A DNA stretch of 64,000 bases from an uncultured Sinobacteraceae bacterium (GCA_937902995.1 CALEKY010000078.1:1-64000); one strand, 5' to 3'; counted from the first letter of the stretch, positions 44,092-52,958 are shown. Numbers and translations are program-made. The notes: a model not told the origin generated them from the letters alone.

Positions 44092-45009
44092 ATGGGATCA
44101 CTCGCCGCATTACCGAAGTATTTCGTCGTTCTCCTCTTCGTCCTGTCGGGCGTGTACGTGCACTTCCGCGGGCGCGTTCGCCACAGCATCGGACGCCAAC
44201 TGACGGATCACTCCACGTTCATGGCGCCGTACAACTCGCTGATGTATCTGTTCTCCGCAGTTCCCGCGCGGCCGTTCATCGACGTCTCGCATTTCCCCGA
44301 GCTGAAGGAATTGCAGGAGAAGTGGCAGATGATTCGCGACGAAGGCCTCAAGCTGTTCGACGAGGGGTACATTCGCGCGGCTGCCAAGTACAACGACCTC
44401 GGCTTCAACTCGTTCTTCAAGAGCGGTTGGAAGCGGTTCTATCTGAAGTGGTACGACGACTTCCTTCCTTCAGCCCGCGCCCTGTGTCCGCAGACGACGG
44501 CGCTCTTGGAAAAAATACCGTCGGTGCATGCCGCGATGTTCGCGGTGCTGCCGCCGGGCGCCCGATTGCCGTCGCATCGCGATCCGTTCGCCGGCTCGCT
44601 CCGTTACCACCTGGGCCTCGCAACACCGAACTCCGAGCAATGCCGGATCTTCGTCGACGGCGAGCTCTATTATTGGAAAGACGGCGAGGCGGTCGTCTTC
44701 GACGAGACCTATATCCATCGCGCCGAAAACTATACCGATAAGACACGGCTGATCCTGTTCTGCGACATCGAGCGCCCGCTGTCGAATCCGATCGCGCGGC
44801 TGATCAATAGGTACATCGGCCAGCCGTTTGCGCGCGCCGCCGCAACTCAGAACATGGAAGGGGAGAAGGTCGGCATCCTGAACAAGCTGTTCGGCTACGT
44901 GTATCGAGTCCGCCTGCTCGCGAAGCGGCTGAAAACCTGGAACAAGACGGTGTACTACCTGATCAAGTGGTCGCTGCTCGGCGGATTGCTGCTGTGGATT
45001 CTGCTTTAG
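44092..45009 (+). CDS. lpxO: Fe(II)/2-oxoglutarate-dependent lipid A hydroxylase (LpxO-like)
   Basis: A 305-residue protein: N-terminal membrane helix (about 7-22), then an aspartyl/asparaginyl beta-hydroxylase domain (about 60-235). Metal ligands sit in LPSHRDPFAGSLRYHLGL (HxD) and DETYIHRAEN (distal His), with the 2-oxoglutarate Arg in DKTRLILFCDIERP. A C-terminal hydrophobic helix ends the protein (YYLIKWSLLGGLLLWILL). LpxO adds a 2-hydroxyl to a secondary acyl chain of lipid A. Size and two membrane ends match the family. The ribosome binding site is weak. Confidence 0.9.
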   Translation: MGSLAALPKYFVVLLFVLSGVYVHFRGRVRHSIGRQLTDHSTFMAPYNSLMYLFSAVPARPFIDVSHFPELKELQEKWQMIRDEGLKLFDEGYIRAAAKYNDLGFNSFFKSGWKRFYLKWYDDFLPSARALCPQTTALLEKIPSVHAAMFAVLPPGARLPSHRDPFAGSLRYHLGLATPNSEQCRIFVDGELYYWKDGEAVVFDETYIHRAENYTDKTRLILFCDIERPLSNPIARLINRYIGQPFARAAATQNMEGEKVGILNKLFGYVYRVRLLAKRLKTWNKTVYYLIKWSLLGGLLLWILL

Positions 45010-45069
45010 CAGGCCACAAGGCGACACGCTACGGGCGACAGCTGAGCGCGCAGATGCGCGCTTCTTCCT
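45005..45069. repeat. Composite intergenic repeat between lpxO and ligase genes
   Basis: CAGGCCACAAGGCGACACGC and GCTACGGGCGACAGC units, then GCGCGCAGATGCGCGC (palindrome) and TTCTTCCTTCAGCCTTCC. The order palindrome-CTTCAGCC is the inverted form of the composite repeat at 38212-38283. Confidence 0.65.
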
Positions 45070-46623
45070 TCAGCCTTCCTCCTCAACGCCTTGCCCTCGA
45101 AACAGCGTCCTGACCGTCTCCATCGTATCGGCCTCTGCAGCGGATTTGTCGGTGCGATAACGCTTGACGCGCGCGAGCCGTAATGCGAGACCGCCCGGGT
45201 ATCGAGGGCTTGCCTGCAGATCGCTGAAAGCTATTTCCACGACGATTTCCGGCCGCACGTACACGGTCCATTTGTCGCGGTGCAACTCGCGGGCAAGAAA
45301 CTCCTGCGTCTGCCATTCGAGCATTGCATCGGTCAGACCTTTGAACGTCTTGCCGAGCATCACGTATTGCCCGGTCGCAGGATCGAGTGCGCCGAGATGC
45401 AGGTTCGATAACTTACCTGCACGCCGGCCATGCCCCCATTCGGCGGCGAGCACCACGAGATCGAGCGTATGCACGCGTTTGATCTTGAGCCAGCTCGCGC
45501 CGCGATTGCCTGCCTCGTACGGCGCATCGAGCGATTTGGCCATGACGCCTTCGTGGCCTTGTGCGAGCGCGCTCTCGTAAAAGGCGCGTGCCTCGTCGAC
45601 GGATCGCGTCGTGCACCGAGGCATGAGCTGCCGGGGCGGAACGACTGCTGTCAATGCCTCGTAGCGCTCGCGTGTCGGACGATCGGCGATACTGCGTTCG
45701 TTGAGCCGCAAACAATCGAAATAAAAGGCCTGCATCGGCAGCTCGGCACGAAGCTGCTCGACATCGAGCTTGCGACCGAACCGGCGCATCGTCGTTTGAA
45801 ACGGGTGCGGCCGGCCGCTTGCAGTCAAGCAGATGGCTTCTCCGTCGAGCACGATCTCGTCGGCGGGCAATGCACGCGCCGCCTCCACGATTTCCGGAAC
45901 CGCCGAGGTCACTTCGTTCAAGCTGCGCGTGAATACGCGCACCTCGCTCCCCTGTTTGTGAAGCTGGATACGCGCGCCGTCCAGCTTCCATTCGAATGCG
46001 ACGTCCCCGGCGATGGCTTCCAGTGCTTCTTCCACATCGACCGCGGTCTGCGCCAGCATCGGCGCGATCGGGGACATGAGCTGCAACTGAAATCGCTGTA
46101 ACCCGGCCGCACCCTCTTCGACCGCAACGCGCGCCACCGCGCCCAGATTGCTTTCGTACATCGCGGCACGGCGTAGGTCGGCGAGCGGCAACTGCGCTAC
46201 GGCGGCAATCGCCTCGATCATCAGGCCGGCAAGCGCACCCTGACGCAGCTCCCCCATCAACAATCGCAGCAGGAAGTCCTGCTCCTCGGCGACTGCACGA
46301 CCGAACAGCTCGCGGAGCAGCGCTGCGCGCCGTGCGGTGGAGCCAGCCCCGCGCACCGAGGCAATGTCGTCGAGACAGCGATCGACTTCGCGCAACTGAA
46401 GCGTGGCGTCTGCGGCGGCCCCGGCGACACTGGCGCTCAGCGTCGAGTAGCCGATGCCCATGCGGCCCTGCCGAGTTTCGCCCGAAAGGTATCGCACACC
46501 GATCTCGAGCTCATCGGGCTCGAGCTGGCGTAAACACCCGGCCAATACTTTGATCTTCGCGGAACGCGCAGAAGTGGCCGCCACGCGCTTACTCGTCTCG
46601 ACCAACGTTGCAAGTCGCGTCAT
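45070..46623 (-). CDS. ATP-dependent DNA ligase (DNA_ligase_A_N type)
   Basis: A 517-residue ligase: N-terminal DNA-binding domain (about 1-180, IKVLAGCLRQLEPDELEIGVRYLSGETRQGRMGIGYSTL), nucleotidyltransferase domain with the adenylated lysine in EWKLDGARIQLHK (K213) and motifs RVFTRSLNEVTSAVPE, DGEAICL, EGVMAKSLDAPYEAGNRGASWLKIKR; and an OB-fold ending KRYRTDKSAAEAD. It seals nicks using ATP. This architecture is typical of archaeal and actinobacterial LigB enzymes, less common in Gammaproteobacteria, which rely on NAD-dependent LigA. GAGGA lies 8 nt before the ATG. No NHEJ partner (Ku, polymerase) is adjacent. Confidence 0.95.
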   Translation of the reverse strand: MTRLATLVETSKRVAATSARSAKIKVLAGCLRQLEPDELEIGVRYLSGETRQGRMGIGYSTLSASVAGAAADATLQLREVDRCLDDIASVRGAGSTARRAALLRELFGRAVAEEQDFLLRLLMGELRQGALAGLMIEAIAAVAQLPLADLRRAAMYESNLGAVARVAVEEGAAGLQRFQLQLMSPIAPMLAQTAVDVEEALEAIAGDVAFEWKLDGARIQLHKQGSEVRVFTRSLNEVTSAVPEIVEAARALPADEIVLDGEAICLTASGRPHPFQTTMRRFGRKLDVEQLRAELPMQAFYFDCLRLNERSIADRPTRERYEALTAVVPPRQLMPRCTTRSVDEARAFYESALAQGHEGVMAKSLDAPYEAGNRGASWLKIKRVHTLDLVVLAAEWGHGRRAGKLSNLHLGALDPATGQYVMLGKTFKGLTDAMLEWQTQEFLARELHRDKWTVYVRPEIVVEIAFSDLQASPRYPGGLALRLARVKRYRTDKSAAEADTMETVRTLFRGQGVEEEG

Positions 46624-46704
46624 GCGGTCGTCCTCACTGCTCGCCGCTCCTTTTCAACGGAACACGCTCGCATTGGCGGTCCGAATCGAATAGCTTTTGA
46701 GGCC

Positions 46705-48216
46705 GTGCCAAGCTTTCGCCGCATCCATCGACCTCGATTGTTCCTCTCGCCTCGGCGCAAGGCCGAGGCCGAATCCGCGCCGATCGAAACGGTTCGCTCG
46801 CGACTGTTCGCGTCGATCGACGCACGCGTGCGACTGCATCCAGGCCAGTCCGGCGTCGTCGAGCTGCGCGACGCCCGAGACGCCTTTGCGGCACGCGCAC
46901 ACCTCGCCGATGCCGCCGAATACACGCTCGACATCCAATACTACATCTGGCGCAACGACATGTCGGGCATGCTGCTGTTCGAAGCGATCCATCGCGCTGC
47001 CGACCGCGGCGTGCGCGTGCGCCTGTTGATCGACGACAACAATACGAACCGCGAGCTGGACGAGATCCTCGGTGCCCTCGATGCGCATCCGAACATCGAG
47101 GTGCGGCTGTTCAACCCCTTTCTGATGCGCCGGTTCCGGACGCTCAACATTTACGATTTCTCGCGGCTCAACCGCCGCATGCACAACAAGTCGTTCACGG
47201 CGGACCATTTGGTCACGATCGTCGGCGGCAGAAACATCGGCGACGAATACTTCGATGCGCACAACGAAATCGCATTCGTCGACTTGGATGTGATGGCCAT
47301 CGGCCCGGTCGTGGACCAGGTGACGAAGGACTTCGAGCGCTATTGGCGCAGCGAGTCGGCCTATCCTCTCAAGTCGATTCTGCGCCGGCCGACTCGCGCC
47401 ACGGCCGCTGAGATCACGAAAGCCGCGCAAGCCGTGACGCAGGAGCCGGCTGCCCGCGCCTACGTGCGCGCGCTCGAGAACTCTCGATTCGTGCAAGACC
47501 TCATCGCCGGCACGCTCCACTACCATTGGTCCGCCGTGCGGATCCTGAGCGACGATCCTTCGAAAGTGCTCGGACGTGCAGCACCCCATGAAATGATCTC
47601 GGAGCGGTTGCTCGGAGCGCTCGGTCAGCCGACGCGAGAGCTGCAGATCATCAGTGCGTATTTCGTACCGACGCGAGCGGGAACCGAAATGCTCGCGGAC
47701 CTGGCACGCAGCGGCGTGAAAATCACCGTGCTCACGAATGCGCTGGAAGCCACCGACGTGGCAGTCGTACATGCCGGATATGCGAAGCGTCGCAAGCAGC
47801 TACTGAAAGCGGGGATCGAGATCTACGAGCTCAAACGTATGTCGGAGCTCACTTCGGGACGCGACCGCAAGCTCACCGGTAACTCCGGATCGAGCTTGCA
47901 CGCGAAGACATTCGTCGTGGATCGCGAACGTCTGTTCGTCGGCTCGTTCAATTTCGATCCGCGCTCGGCCCGGCTCAACACAGAGCTCGGTTTCTTGATC
48001 GAAAGCCCAGCGATGGCAACCGAGGTTGCCAAGACGTTCGAATCCGAGATTCCGGCGACGAGTTATCAAGTTCGGCTTGCCCGCCACGGCTTGCTGCAAT
48101 GGGTCGAACGACGCGGCAAAGAGACGATCGTGCACAAGCGCGAGCCGGGTGCGACACCGCTGAAGCGGCTCATGCTCTACTTGATGTCGAAGCTACCGAT
48201 CGAATGGCTGCTCTGA
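46705..48216 (+). CDS. clsC: Cardiolipin synthase C-like phospholipase D family protein
   Basis: A 503-residue protein with two HKD motifs: RMHNKSFTADHLVTIVGGRNIGDEY (H160, K162, D167) and LHAKTFVVDRERLFVGSFNFDPRSARLNTE (H399). The whole protein follows the E. coli ClsC (YmdC) pattern: LDIQYYIWRNDMSGMLLFEA, SRLNRRMHNKSF, ISAYFVPTRAGTEML, VVHAGYAKRRKQLL and the final LPIEWLL. It would make cardiolipin from phosphatidylethanolamine and phosphatidylglycerol. The start is a GTG at 46705 after TTTTGAGG, with short spacing, so the true start is uncertain. It is divergent from the ligase gene. Confidence 0.94.
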   Translation: MPSFRRIHRPRLFLSPRRKAEAESAPIETVRSRLFASIDARVRLHPGQSGVVELRDARDAFAARAHLADAAEYTLDIQYYIWRNDMSGMLLFEAIHRAADRGVRVRLLIDDNNTNRELDEILGALDAHPNIEVRLFNPFLMRRFRTLNIYDFSRLNRRMHNKSFTADHLVTIVGGRNIGDEYFDAHNEIAFVDLDVMAIGPVVDQVTKDFERYWRSESAYPLKSILRRPTRATAAEITKAAQAVTQEPAARAYVRALENSRFVQDLIAGTLHYHWSAVRILSDDPSKVLGRAAPHEMISERLLGALGQPTRELQIISAYFVPTRAGTEMLADLARSGVKITVLTNALEATDVAVVHAGYAKRRKQLLKAGIEIYELKRMSELTSGRDRKLTGNSGSSLHAKTFVVDRERLFVGSFNFDPRSARLNTELGFLIESPAMATEVAKTFESEIPATSYQVRLARHGLLQWVERRGKETIVHKREPGATPLKRLMLYLMSKLPIEWLL

Positions 48217-48244
48217 GATCGGATCCGTCTCACGTCAACTATGC

Positions 48245-49075
48245 TCATTCGTGCGGCGACGTAAACGTCGTCATGATCGATGTGACGACCAGAACCGCTC
48301 CGATCAAACCGAGCTCGACTTCGATTGCGCGCGCTAGTCTCGTAATTGCCGTTGCATCGCCGGCCTCGATGTCCCGCGTGAGCACGAACCGGTTGTAGGC
48401 CGCAAGACCGAGCACGATCGCGACGATTGCAAGCTTGGCGGCGAGGTTGCGCACATAAGGCGTAAAGCCTTCCGTAAAGTCGATCAGCGTCAGAACCAGG
48501 ATGACACCGGCTGCGACGAGCGCACCGATTGCGCCGAGCGCAAGCTTGCTGAATCGCCGCAAAAGCGTGCGAACATCGTCGCCGAGAGCGCATGCGCGAC
48601 GCAGCACCAAGAGCGCCCCCACCCACCAAGCGATGACCGCAACATGCACCGCCGCGAGCATTCCCGACCACAAGCCTTCGACGGCCGCGTGGCCGCTGAA
48701 TGCAAAGGAACCCGCGATCAAAGCGGCAGCGCTCAGCTGCATTCCGCGACCGAATGCATCCTCGTCATCGCTGGGCGTCGCGAGCAGTAAACACGCTCCG
48801 GTCAGCCGTAAAGCGGCTGCACCTCCGACGTTCGAGGCGAGCACGACACCTAGAATTTCGACATCGAATTCATTGCCGAGACGCAGCATGAGCACGACGA
48901 GCGCAGCCGCAGTGGCGCCGATCGTTGCGAGCGCACCCGTACGCGTCACGCGCAATAGGAGCCGTGTAGCTTCGCCTTGCGGACGCAGGCTCGCGCGCGC
49001 GAACACGCCGCCTGCCGCGAGCACGACGGCAAGATAGGTCAGCGCTTGTGCGAGCGCTGCGAGCCGCTCGAGCAT
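48245..49075 (-). CDS. copD: CopD family copper transport membrane protein
   Basis: A 276-residue protein with about eight membrane helices. CopD-domain landmarks: LIAGSFAFSGHAAVEGLWSGMLAAVHVAVIAWWVGALLVLRRA and LTLIDFTEGFTPYVRNLAAKLAIVAIVLGLAAYNRFVLT. The conserved His (SGHA, VHVAVIAWWVG) may ligate copper in the membrane. The ATG overlaps the copC stop by one base, so copC-copD is an operon that imports or buffers copper. Confidence 0.92.
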   Translation of the reverse strand: MLERLAALAQALTYLAVVLAAGGVFARASLRPQGEATRLLLRVTRTGALATIGATAAALVVLMLRLGNEFDVEILGVVLASNVGGAAALRLTGACLLLATPSDDEDAFGRGMQLSAAALIAGSFAFSGHAAVEGLWSGMLAAVHVAVIAWWVGALLVLRRACALGDDVRTLLRRFSKLALGAIGALVAAGVILVLTLIDFTEGFTPYVRNLAAKLAIVAIVLGLAAYNRFVLTRDIEAGDATAITRLARAIEVELGLIGAVLVVTSIMTTFTSPHE

Positions 49076-49443
49076 CAGACGGAGTCGTCAGAGGCCTTGA
49101 TCGTGATCTCGATCGTTCCTTTGATCACGTGTCCGTCGGCCGAAAGCGCCGTCCATCGCACTTCGTTTCTACCGGGCTGGAGCATCGGGTTGTCGATTGT
49201 GAACGTCTTTGCGCTCGTACTGGGCGAGAACGACAGCTTGCGTTCGGGCTCGCCAGCTCGATGCACGACGACGGCCGTGAGCCGCGCGGCGTCTTTGAAT
49301 GTGATTTCGATCGCCGGCGGCGATTCGTTCAAGACGGATCCCGATTTCGGCGTCGTGCTCGTCGCAGTCGTGTGTGCCGAGGCCAGCGCTGCGACCAGCA
49401 ACAACACACATCCTGCGGCGACGTTCGCAAGCTTCGAAGCCAT
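49075..49443 (-). CDS. copC: CopC family periplasmic copper-binding protein
   Basis: A 122-residue protein: signal peptide (1-23), then a CopC beta-barrel. The first mature residue is H24 (ASA|HTTATSTTPKSGSVL), the copper(II) amino-terminal ligand. The second conserved His is in LSADGHVIKGTIEI near residue 106. Methionine-rich Cu(I) sites are absent, so this looks like the single-Cu(II)-site type. The ATG at 49443 follows TTGGAGTG with good spacing; upstream TTG/GTG alternatives are less likely. Encoded just before copD. Confidence 0.93.
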   Translation of the reverse strand: MASKLANVAAGCVLLLVAALASAHTTATSTTPKSGSVLNESPPAIEITFKDAARLTAVVVHRAGEPERKLSFSPSTSAKTFTIDNPMLQPGRNEVRWTALSADGHVIKGTIEITIKASDDSV

Positions 49444-49507
49444 GGCATTCACTCCAACCAAGTCGAGGCTGTCATGATTACAGGAAGCGCGCGCCGTGGA
49501 AACGGCT

Positions 49508-50686
49508 TCACCGCAGCCGACCTAGCCGCCGCGCGCGCACAGCCGCAAGTCCCGCAAGGCCGATGACCGCCCAGAACCCGAACGCACCTCCGCCGCCCTC
49601 CCTCGAATGAGACGCCCCGCCACCGCCGGGCGTCGGCGCACTCGGCGCACGATCGCGCGAGCGGTCTTCGAGGGGTAGCTGCGCGAGCTCCGGCCGCTCG
49701 CTGCCGGCGGATGCGATCAAGGCATCCGTTGCGGAATCGAACAGGTCGATCTGTACGTCGTAATAAGAGGTCGGATAACCGCTGATCCATTCGATGTCGA
49801 GAACGTACGCATCGCGCGTGCCGCTCGTCTCGACGAGCCAATCCTCCGAGACGAATTCCTCGATCCAGTCGCCGCCGCGAGGACGGACCCAGATGCGCGC
49901 ATAGGCCCAGCGATTCTCGAAATCCGCATCGGGATCGAAGGTGATCCGAAACCGCGAATAGAACCCGTCGCGGTCCTCATCCACGATGAGGTCGGTATAA
50001 ACCTCGCCGATGCTGAAGCCGGGCATCTCGATCGGCACGTCCAAGCCGACCTCCTCGAGCGGCAAGAAACCCAACTCGCCGGTGTCGAGCGGCCCGAGCG
50101 TCGCAACGATGCCTGGCACACCCACTTCATACAGATCGATGAGTACGTCGTATTCGGCTGTTGGAAATCCGGCGTCGAGCGTTGTCGTCACGAAGTACTC
50201 ATCGCTGCCCGACTGCCCGTAGATCCAGAAATCGTCGGTTTCGTGATAGAGAAACCAGTCGCGCTCGCCGAGCCGGCGCAGGTAGAGACGCGCATACACG
50301 AGTGCACTGCCGACGCGCACGTCTGCGTCGAACCGGATCCTAAACTCGCTGTGATAGCCGTCGCCGTCGCGGTCGCGCCGCAACGTGCTTCGGGCATCGT
50401 AGATATAGAAGAGATCTGCGCGCGCAGACTTGGTCACCGCTCCGCGCGCCGGCTTCTGTGCCGAAGCGCTTGCCTTGGCGAAAGCATGCCGCTTGGCTTG
50501 CTTCGCGGTCGTGGCGCTGCCTGCCAACGCTTGCTCAGGATCGACAGGGGAGCGCGAATAGCTCGCGCTGCGGGTCGGTTCCGGTACGGCCGTCGCCTCG
50601 GACACCTTGCCTTCCGCAGCGAACGCCAGCGTATTTGCGAAAAGGAACGAGCTTGCAATCAAAGCTGCGGTCGTCGAGCGCTTCAT
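49508..50686 (-). CDS. Choice-of-anchor H-like surface protein with GlyGly-CTERM-type tail
   Basis: A 392-residue exported protein: signal peptide (about 1-25), a low-complexity Ala/Ser/Lys region (about 25-90), and two copies of a roughly 120-residue beta domain, each with an acidic Asp-rich start (RDRDGDGYHSEFRIRFDADV and DEDRDGFYSRFRITFDPDAD) and a Tyr-rich core (FPTAEYDVLIDLYEVG / YPTSYYDVQIDLFDSA). The C-terminus has a Gly-rich linker, a hydrophobic helix (AFGFWAVIGLAGLAAV) and an Arg cluster, the GlyGly-CTERM-type sorting signal recognised by rhombosortases. GGGGAGA precedes the ATG at 50686. The DxDxDG motifs may bind calcium. Confidence 0.85.
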   Translation of the reverse strand: MKRSTTAALIASSFLFANTLAFAAEGKVSEATAVPEPTRSASYSRSPVDPEQALAGSATTAKQAKRHAFAKASASAQKPARGAVTKSARADLFYIYDARSTLRRDRDGDGYHSEFRIRFDADVRVGSALVYARLYLRRLGERDWFLYHETDDFWIYGQSGSDEYFVTTTLDAGFPTAEYDVLIDLYEVGVPGIVATLGPLDTGELGFLPLEEVGLDVPIEMPGFSIGEVYTDLIVDEDRDGFYSRFRITFDPDADFENRWAYARIWVRPRGGDWIEEFVSEDWLVETSGTRDAYVLDIEWISGYPTSYYDVQIDLFDSATDALIASAGSERPELAQLPLEDRSRDRAPSAPTPGGGGASHSREGGGGAFGFWAVIGLAGLAAVRARRLGRLR

Positions 50687-50857
50687 GGCCGTTCTCCCCA
50701 AGTGACGGCCACATCAAAGCTCACGCGCACTTAATCGCTCATGAATGCGAGCATTCAGCTCGCGGTCAGTTTCGCAGCTTGCAGGCGGCATCGACGGCAC
50801 GTCGCCGCGACGATCATTCCGAATTGCACCGCCGCGCTTCGGAGCTACACTCGCAGC

Positions 50858-51547
50858 ATGGACACGAACTTCTGGCTGGAGCGTTGGGCAAAGCACGAGA
50901 TCGGCTTCCACCAGCCTCGGGTCAACCCGTACCTCGTTCGGCACTGGTCGGCACTGGACATCCCGCAGGGCACAACGGTGTTCGTGCCGTTGTGCGGCAA
51001 GAGCCTCGATATGCGTTGGCTGCGTGAGCGCGGACACGAAGTTCTCGGCGTCGAGATCGCACGTACCGCGTGCAGCGAGTTTTTCGAGGAATGGGGCATG
51101 ACGCCGCAGATCGAGCGGCGCGGCGCCTTCGAATATTCCACGGCGGGAGGAATCACCTTGCTGTGCGGCGACTTTTTCAATCTCCAGCGCGCCGACCTCG
51201 CGAGCGTGCACGCCGTGTTCGACCGAGCCGCCTTGAATGCCCTTCCGCCCGGGATGCGCGAGGCCTACGCCGCCAAGCTCGAGGTCGTGCTACCTCCGCG
51301 GGCATCGATCCTCCTCGTCACGACCGATTACGACCAACGCGAAATGTCAGGTCCGCCGTTCTCGGTCGGCGATCCCGAAGTACAACGACTGTTCGCGCAT
51401 TGGCGCATCGAGCCGCTCGCAACCGCCGACGTCACCGATTTGCCCGAAGCCGCACGCTTCCGGCAGCGCGGACTCACGAGATTGCTGGAGCGCGTCTACT
51501 CCATCCGCAGAGATGGTTCGAACCGCGGCGCGCCCCCGCAAGACTGA
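50858..51547 (+). CDS. tpm: Thiopurine S-methyltransferase
   Basis: A 229-residue SAM-dependent methyltransferase of the TPMT family: FWLERWAKHEIGFHQPRVNPYLVRHW, VFVPLCGKSLDMRWLRERGHEVLGVEI (SAM binding), CGDFFNL, VFDRAALNALPPGMREAYAAKL and PPFSVGDPEVQRLF. Bacterial members methylate thiopurines and, in some species, selenium or tellurium compounds. The start at 50858 (MDTNFWLER) matches the family N-terminus; the open frame upstream is not coding. Confidence 0.94.
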   Translation: MDTNFWLERWAKHEIGFHQPRVNPYLVRHWSALDIPQGTTVFVPLCGKSLDMRWLRERGHEVLGVEIARTACSEFFEEWGMTPQIERRGAFEYSTAGGITLLCGDFFNLQRADLASVHAVFDRAALNALPPGMREAYAAKLEVVLPPRASILLVTTDYDQREMSGPPFSVGDPEVQRLFAHWRIEPLATADVTDLPEAARFRQRGLTRLLERVYSIRRDGSNRGAPPQD

Positions 51548-51600
51548 TCCCACCGACTTCCTTCGGACATTGCGCACCTCCGTGTCCGGAGTATGATTTG

Positions 51601-51619
51601 AATAATATTATTGACGTCA
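51601..51619. promoter_or_regulatory. Palindromic sites upstream of the TetR gene
   Basis: AATAATATTATT (51601-51612) is a perfect 12-bp palindrome, overlapped by TGACGTCA (51612-51619), an 8-bp palindrome. They sit 15-33 bp before the tetR start and could be the operator or part of the promoter. Confidence 0.5.
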
Positions 51620-51633
51620 TAAGAAGCGTCCGG

Positions 51634-52227
51634 ATGCGCTACGAACCCGACCGCAAACAACGCACGCACGAGAAAATTCTCAAGGCGGCCGCCAAGGCGA
51701 TTCGAGCCCAAGGTCCGCACCGCGTGGGCGTGGCGCAAGTGATGGGCAAGGTCGGCCTCACGCACGGCGGGTTCTATGCGCATTTCCGATCGAAGGATGC
51801 GCTCATCGCCGCAGCGATCGGGCAGATGTTCGAGGAAGCGCTCGACACTTGGGATCAGTACACCCTCGGTAAGAGTCCGGCAGAGTCGCTGAGCACATAT
51901 GTCGATTTCTATTTGTCGCCGGCACACCGCGACAGCGTCTCTGCCGGTTGTCCGATTCCCACGCTCGCACCCGAGCTCAGACGATTGACGAAGTCCTGCC
52001 GCGACGCATTTGCAAGCGGCGTTGCAGCCCTGACAGAGCGCATTCGTTCCGAGCTCGAACGGCTCGGCGTCGAGCATGCCGACGAAGAAGCAAGCTCGAT
52101 GCTTGCGGAAATGGTCGGTGCGCTGGCATTGGCGCGCGCCGAACCGAACGCTGCACGCTCGGATGCGATCCTCGACGCATCGAAACGGCGCATCAAAGCG
52201 CGCATTGCTGCACACAGCGTAGGCTAA
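51634..52227 (+). CDS. TetR/AcrR-family transcriptional regulator
   Basis: A 197-residue repressor-type protein. N-terminal helix-turn-helix: RTHEKILKAAAKAIRAQGPHRVGVAQVMGKVGLTHGGFYAHFRSKDALIAAAI, a pattern typical of the family (GGFYxHFxSKExL). The C-terminal ligand domain has a Cys (SAGCPIPTLAPEL), a pattern seen in TetR proteins near quinone, aldehyde or oxidative-stress genes. No obvious divergent target; the downstream DUF2231 gene begins 108 bp later on the same strand. Confidence 0.93.
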   Translation: MRYEPDRKQRTHEKILKAAAKAIRAQGPHRVGVAQVMGKVGLTHGGFYAHFRSKDALIAAAIGQMFEEALDTWDQYTLGKSPAESLSTYVDFYLSPAHRDSVSAGCPIPTLAPELRRLTKSCRDAFASGVAALTERIRSELERLGVEHADEEASSMLAEMVGALALARAEPNAARSDAILDASKRRIKARIAAHSVG

Positions 52228-52334
52228 TTCGCGTAGCGACTGCCGCACTCACGCGGCTTCAGTGGAACTCCGCAGGAACAAGCGCTCTTCGCCGTGGTTT
52301 GCATTGAGGCCGGACCCATACTGAACGGTGCCCC

Positions 52335-52958
52335 ATGCTGCGCACGCACGAAATTCATCCCTCGATCGTCCATTTTCCGCTGACACTGGTGCCGACCGCG
52401 CTGGCACTGGATGCGATCGGCGAGGCAACCGACAACCGCGCCTTGATGAACGCAGGCAAGGTCTTGATGCCGATTGCTGCCGCGAGTGCCGCGGTCGCCG
52501 GCGCTGCGGGCTTCATCTCGCAGGGCGCAGTGAAAGCCGAAGGCGAAGCGCACGAAATGCTCGTCACGCATCGCAATCTCAATGCGATGCTCGTGTGTAC
52601 GACGACGGCGATGGCAATTTATCGACAGACGCGCGAACGGCCTGGAATCGCGTACTTGCTTGCCGGCGCCGCTGGTTTGCTCGCAATGAGCTACACCGCG
52701 TATCTCGGCGGCAAGATGGTGTACGCGCACGGCGTCGGCGTCGAGCCGCAAGGTGTAGACATCGCCAAGTCACCCGAGCTTCGAGCCGGCGAACTTGGCC
52801 GGGCAGCACGCGAGTCGGCGCGACACATCGTCGAGCAGACACGAATCGCAGCTCAGGAAGCCGCAGCAGGCGAGATCGCCCCCGCAGCGCGCACGCTCGT
52901 AGGCGGAGCCGCACGCGGCAACGGAGCGGCCGAGGAAATGCTCACATCGGGTCTGTGA
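52335..52958 (+). CDS. DUF2231-like membrane protein
   Basis: A 207-residue protein. The first 140 residues hold four membrane helices with the DUF2231 pattern (IHPSIVHFPLTLVPTALALDAIG, ...GFISQGAVKAEGEAHEMLVTHRNLNAMLV..., AYLGGKMVYAHGVGV). His residues (IHP, VHF, THRN, YAHG) could bind heme or metal within the membrane. The C-terminal 65 residues are Ala/Arg/Glu-rich and helical, longer than in most family members. Function unknown. Confidence 0.87.
   Translation: MLRTHEIHPSIVHFPLTLVPTALALDAIGEATDNRALMNAGKVLMPIAAASAAVAGAAGFISQGAVKAEGEAHEMLVTHRNLNAMLVCTTTAMAIYRQTRERPGIAYLLAGAAGLLAMSYTAYLGGKMVYAHGVGVEPQGVDIAKSPELRAGELGRAARESARHIVEQTRIAAQEAAAGEIAPAARTLVGGAARGNGAAEEMLTSGL

Noticed and set aside
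46705..48216. Frameshifted or truncated clsC
   Set aside because: The frame is continuous from the GTG to the family-typical LPIEWLL end and both HKD motifs are intact; only the exact start is uncertain.
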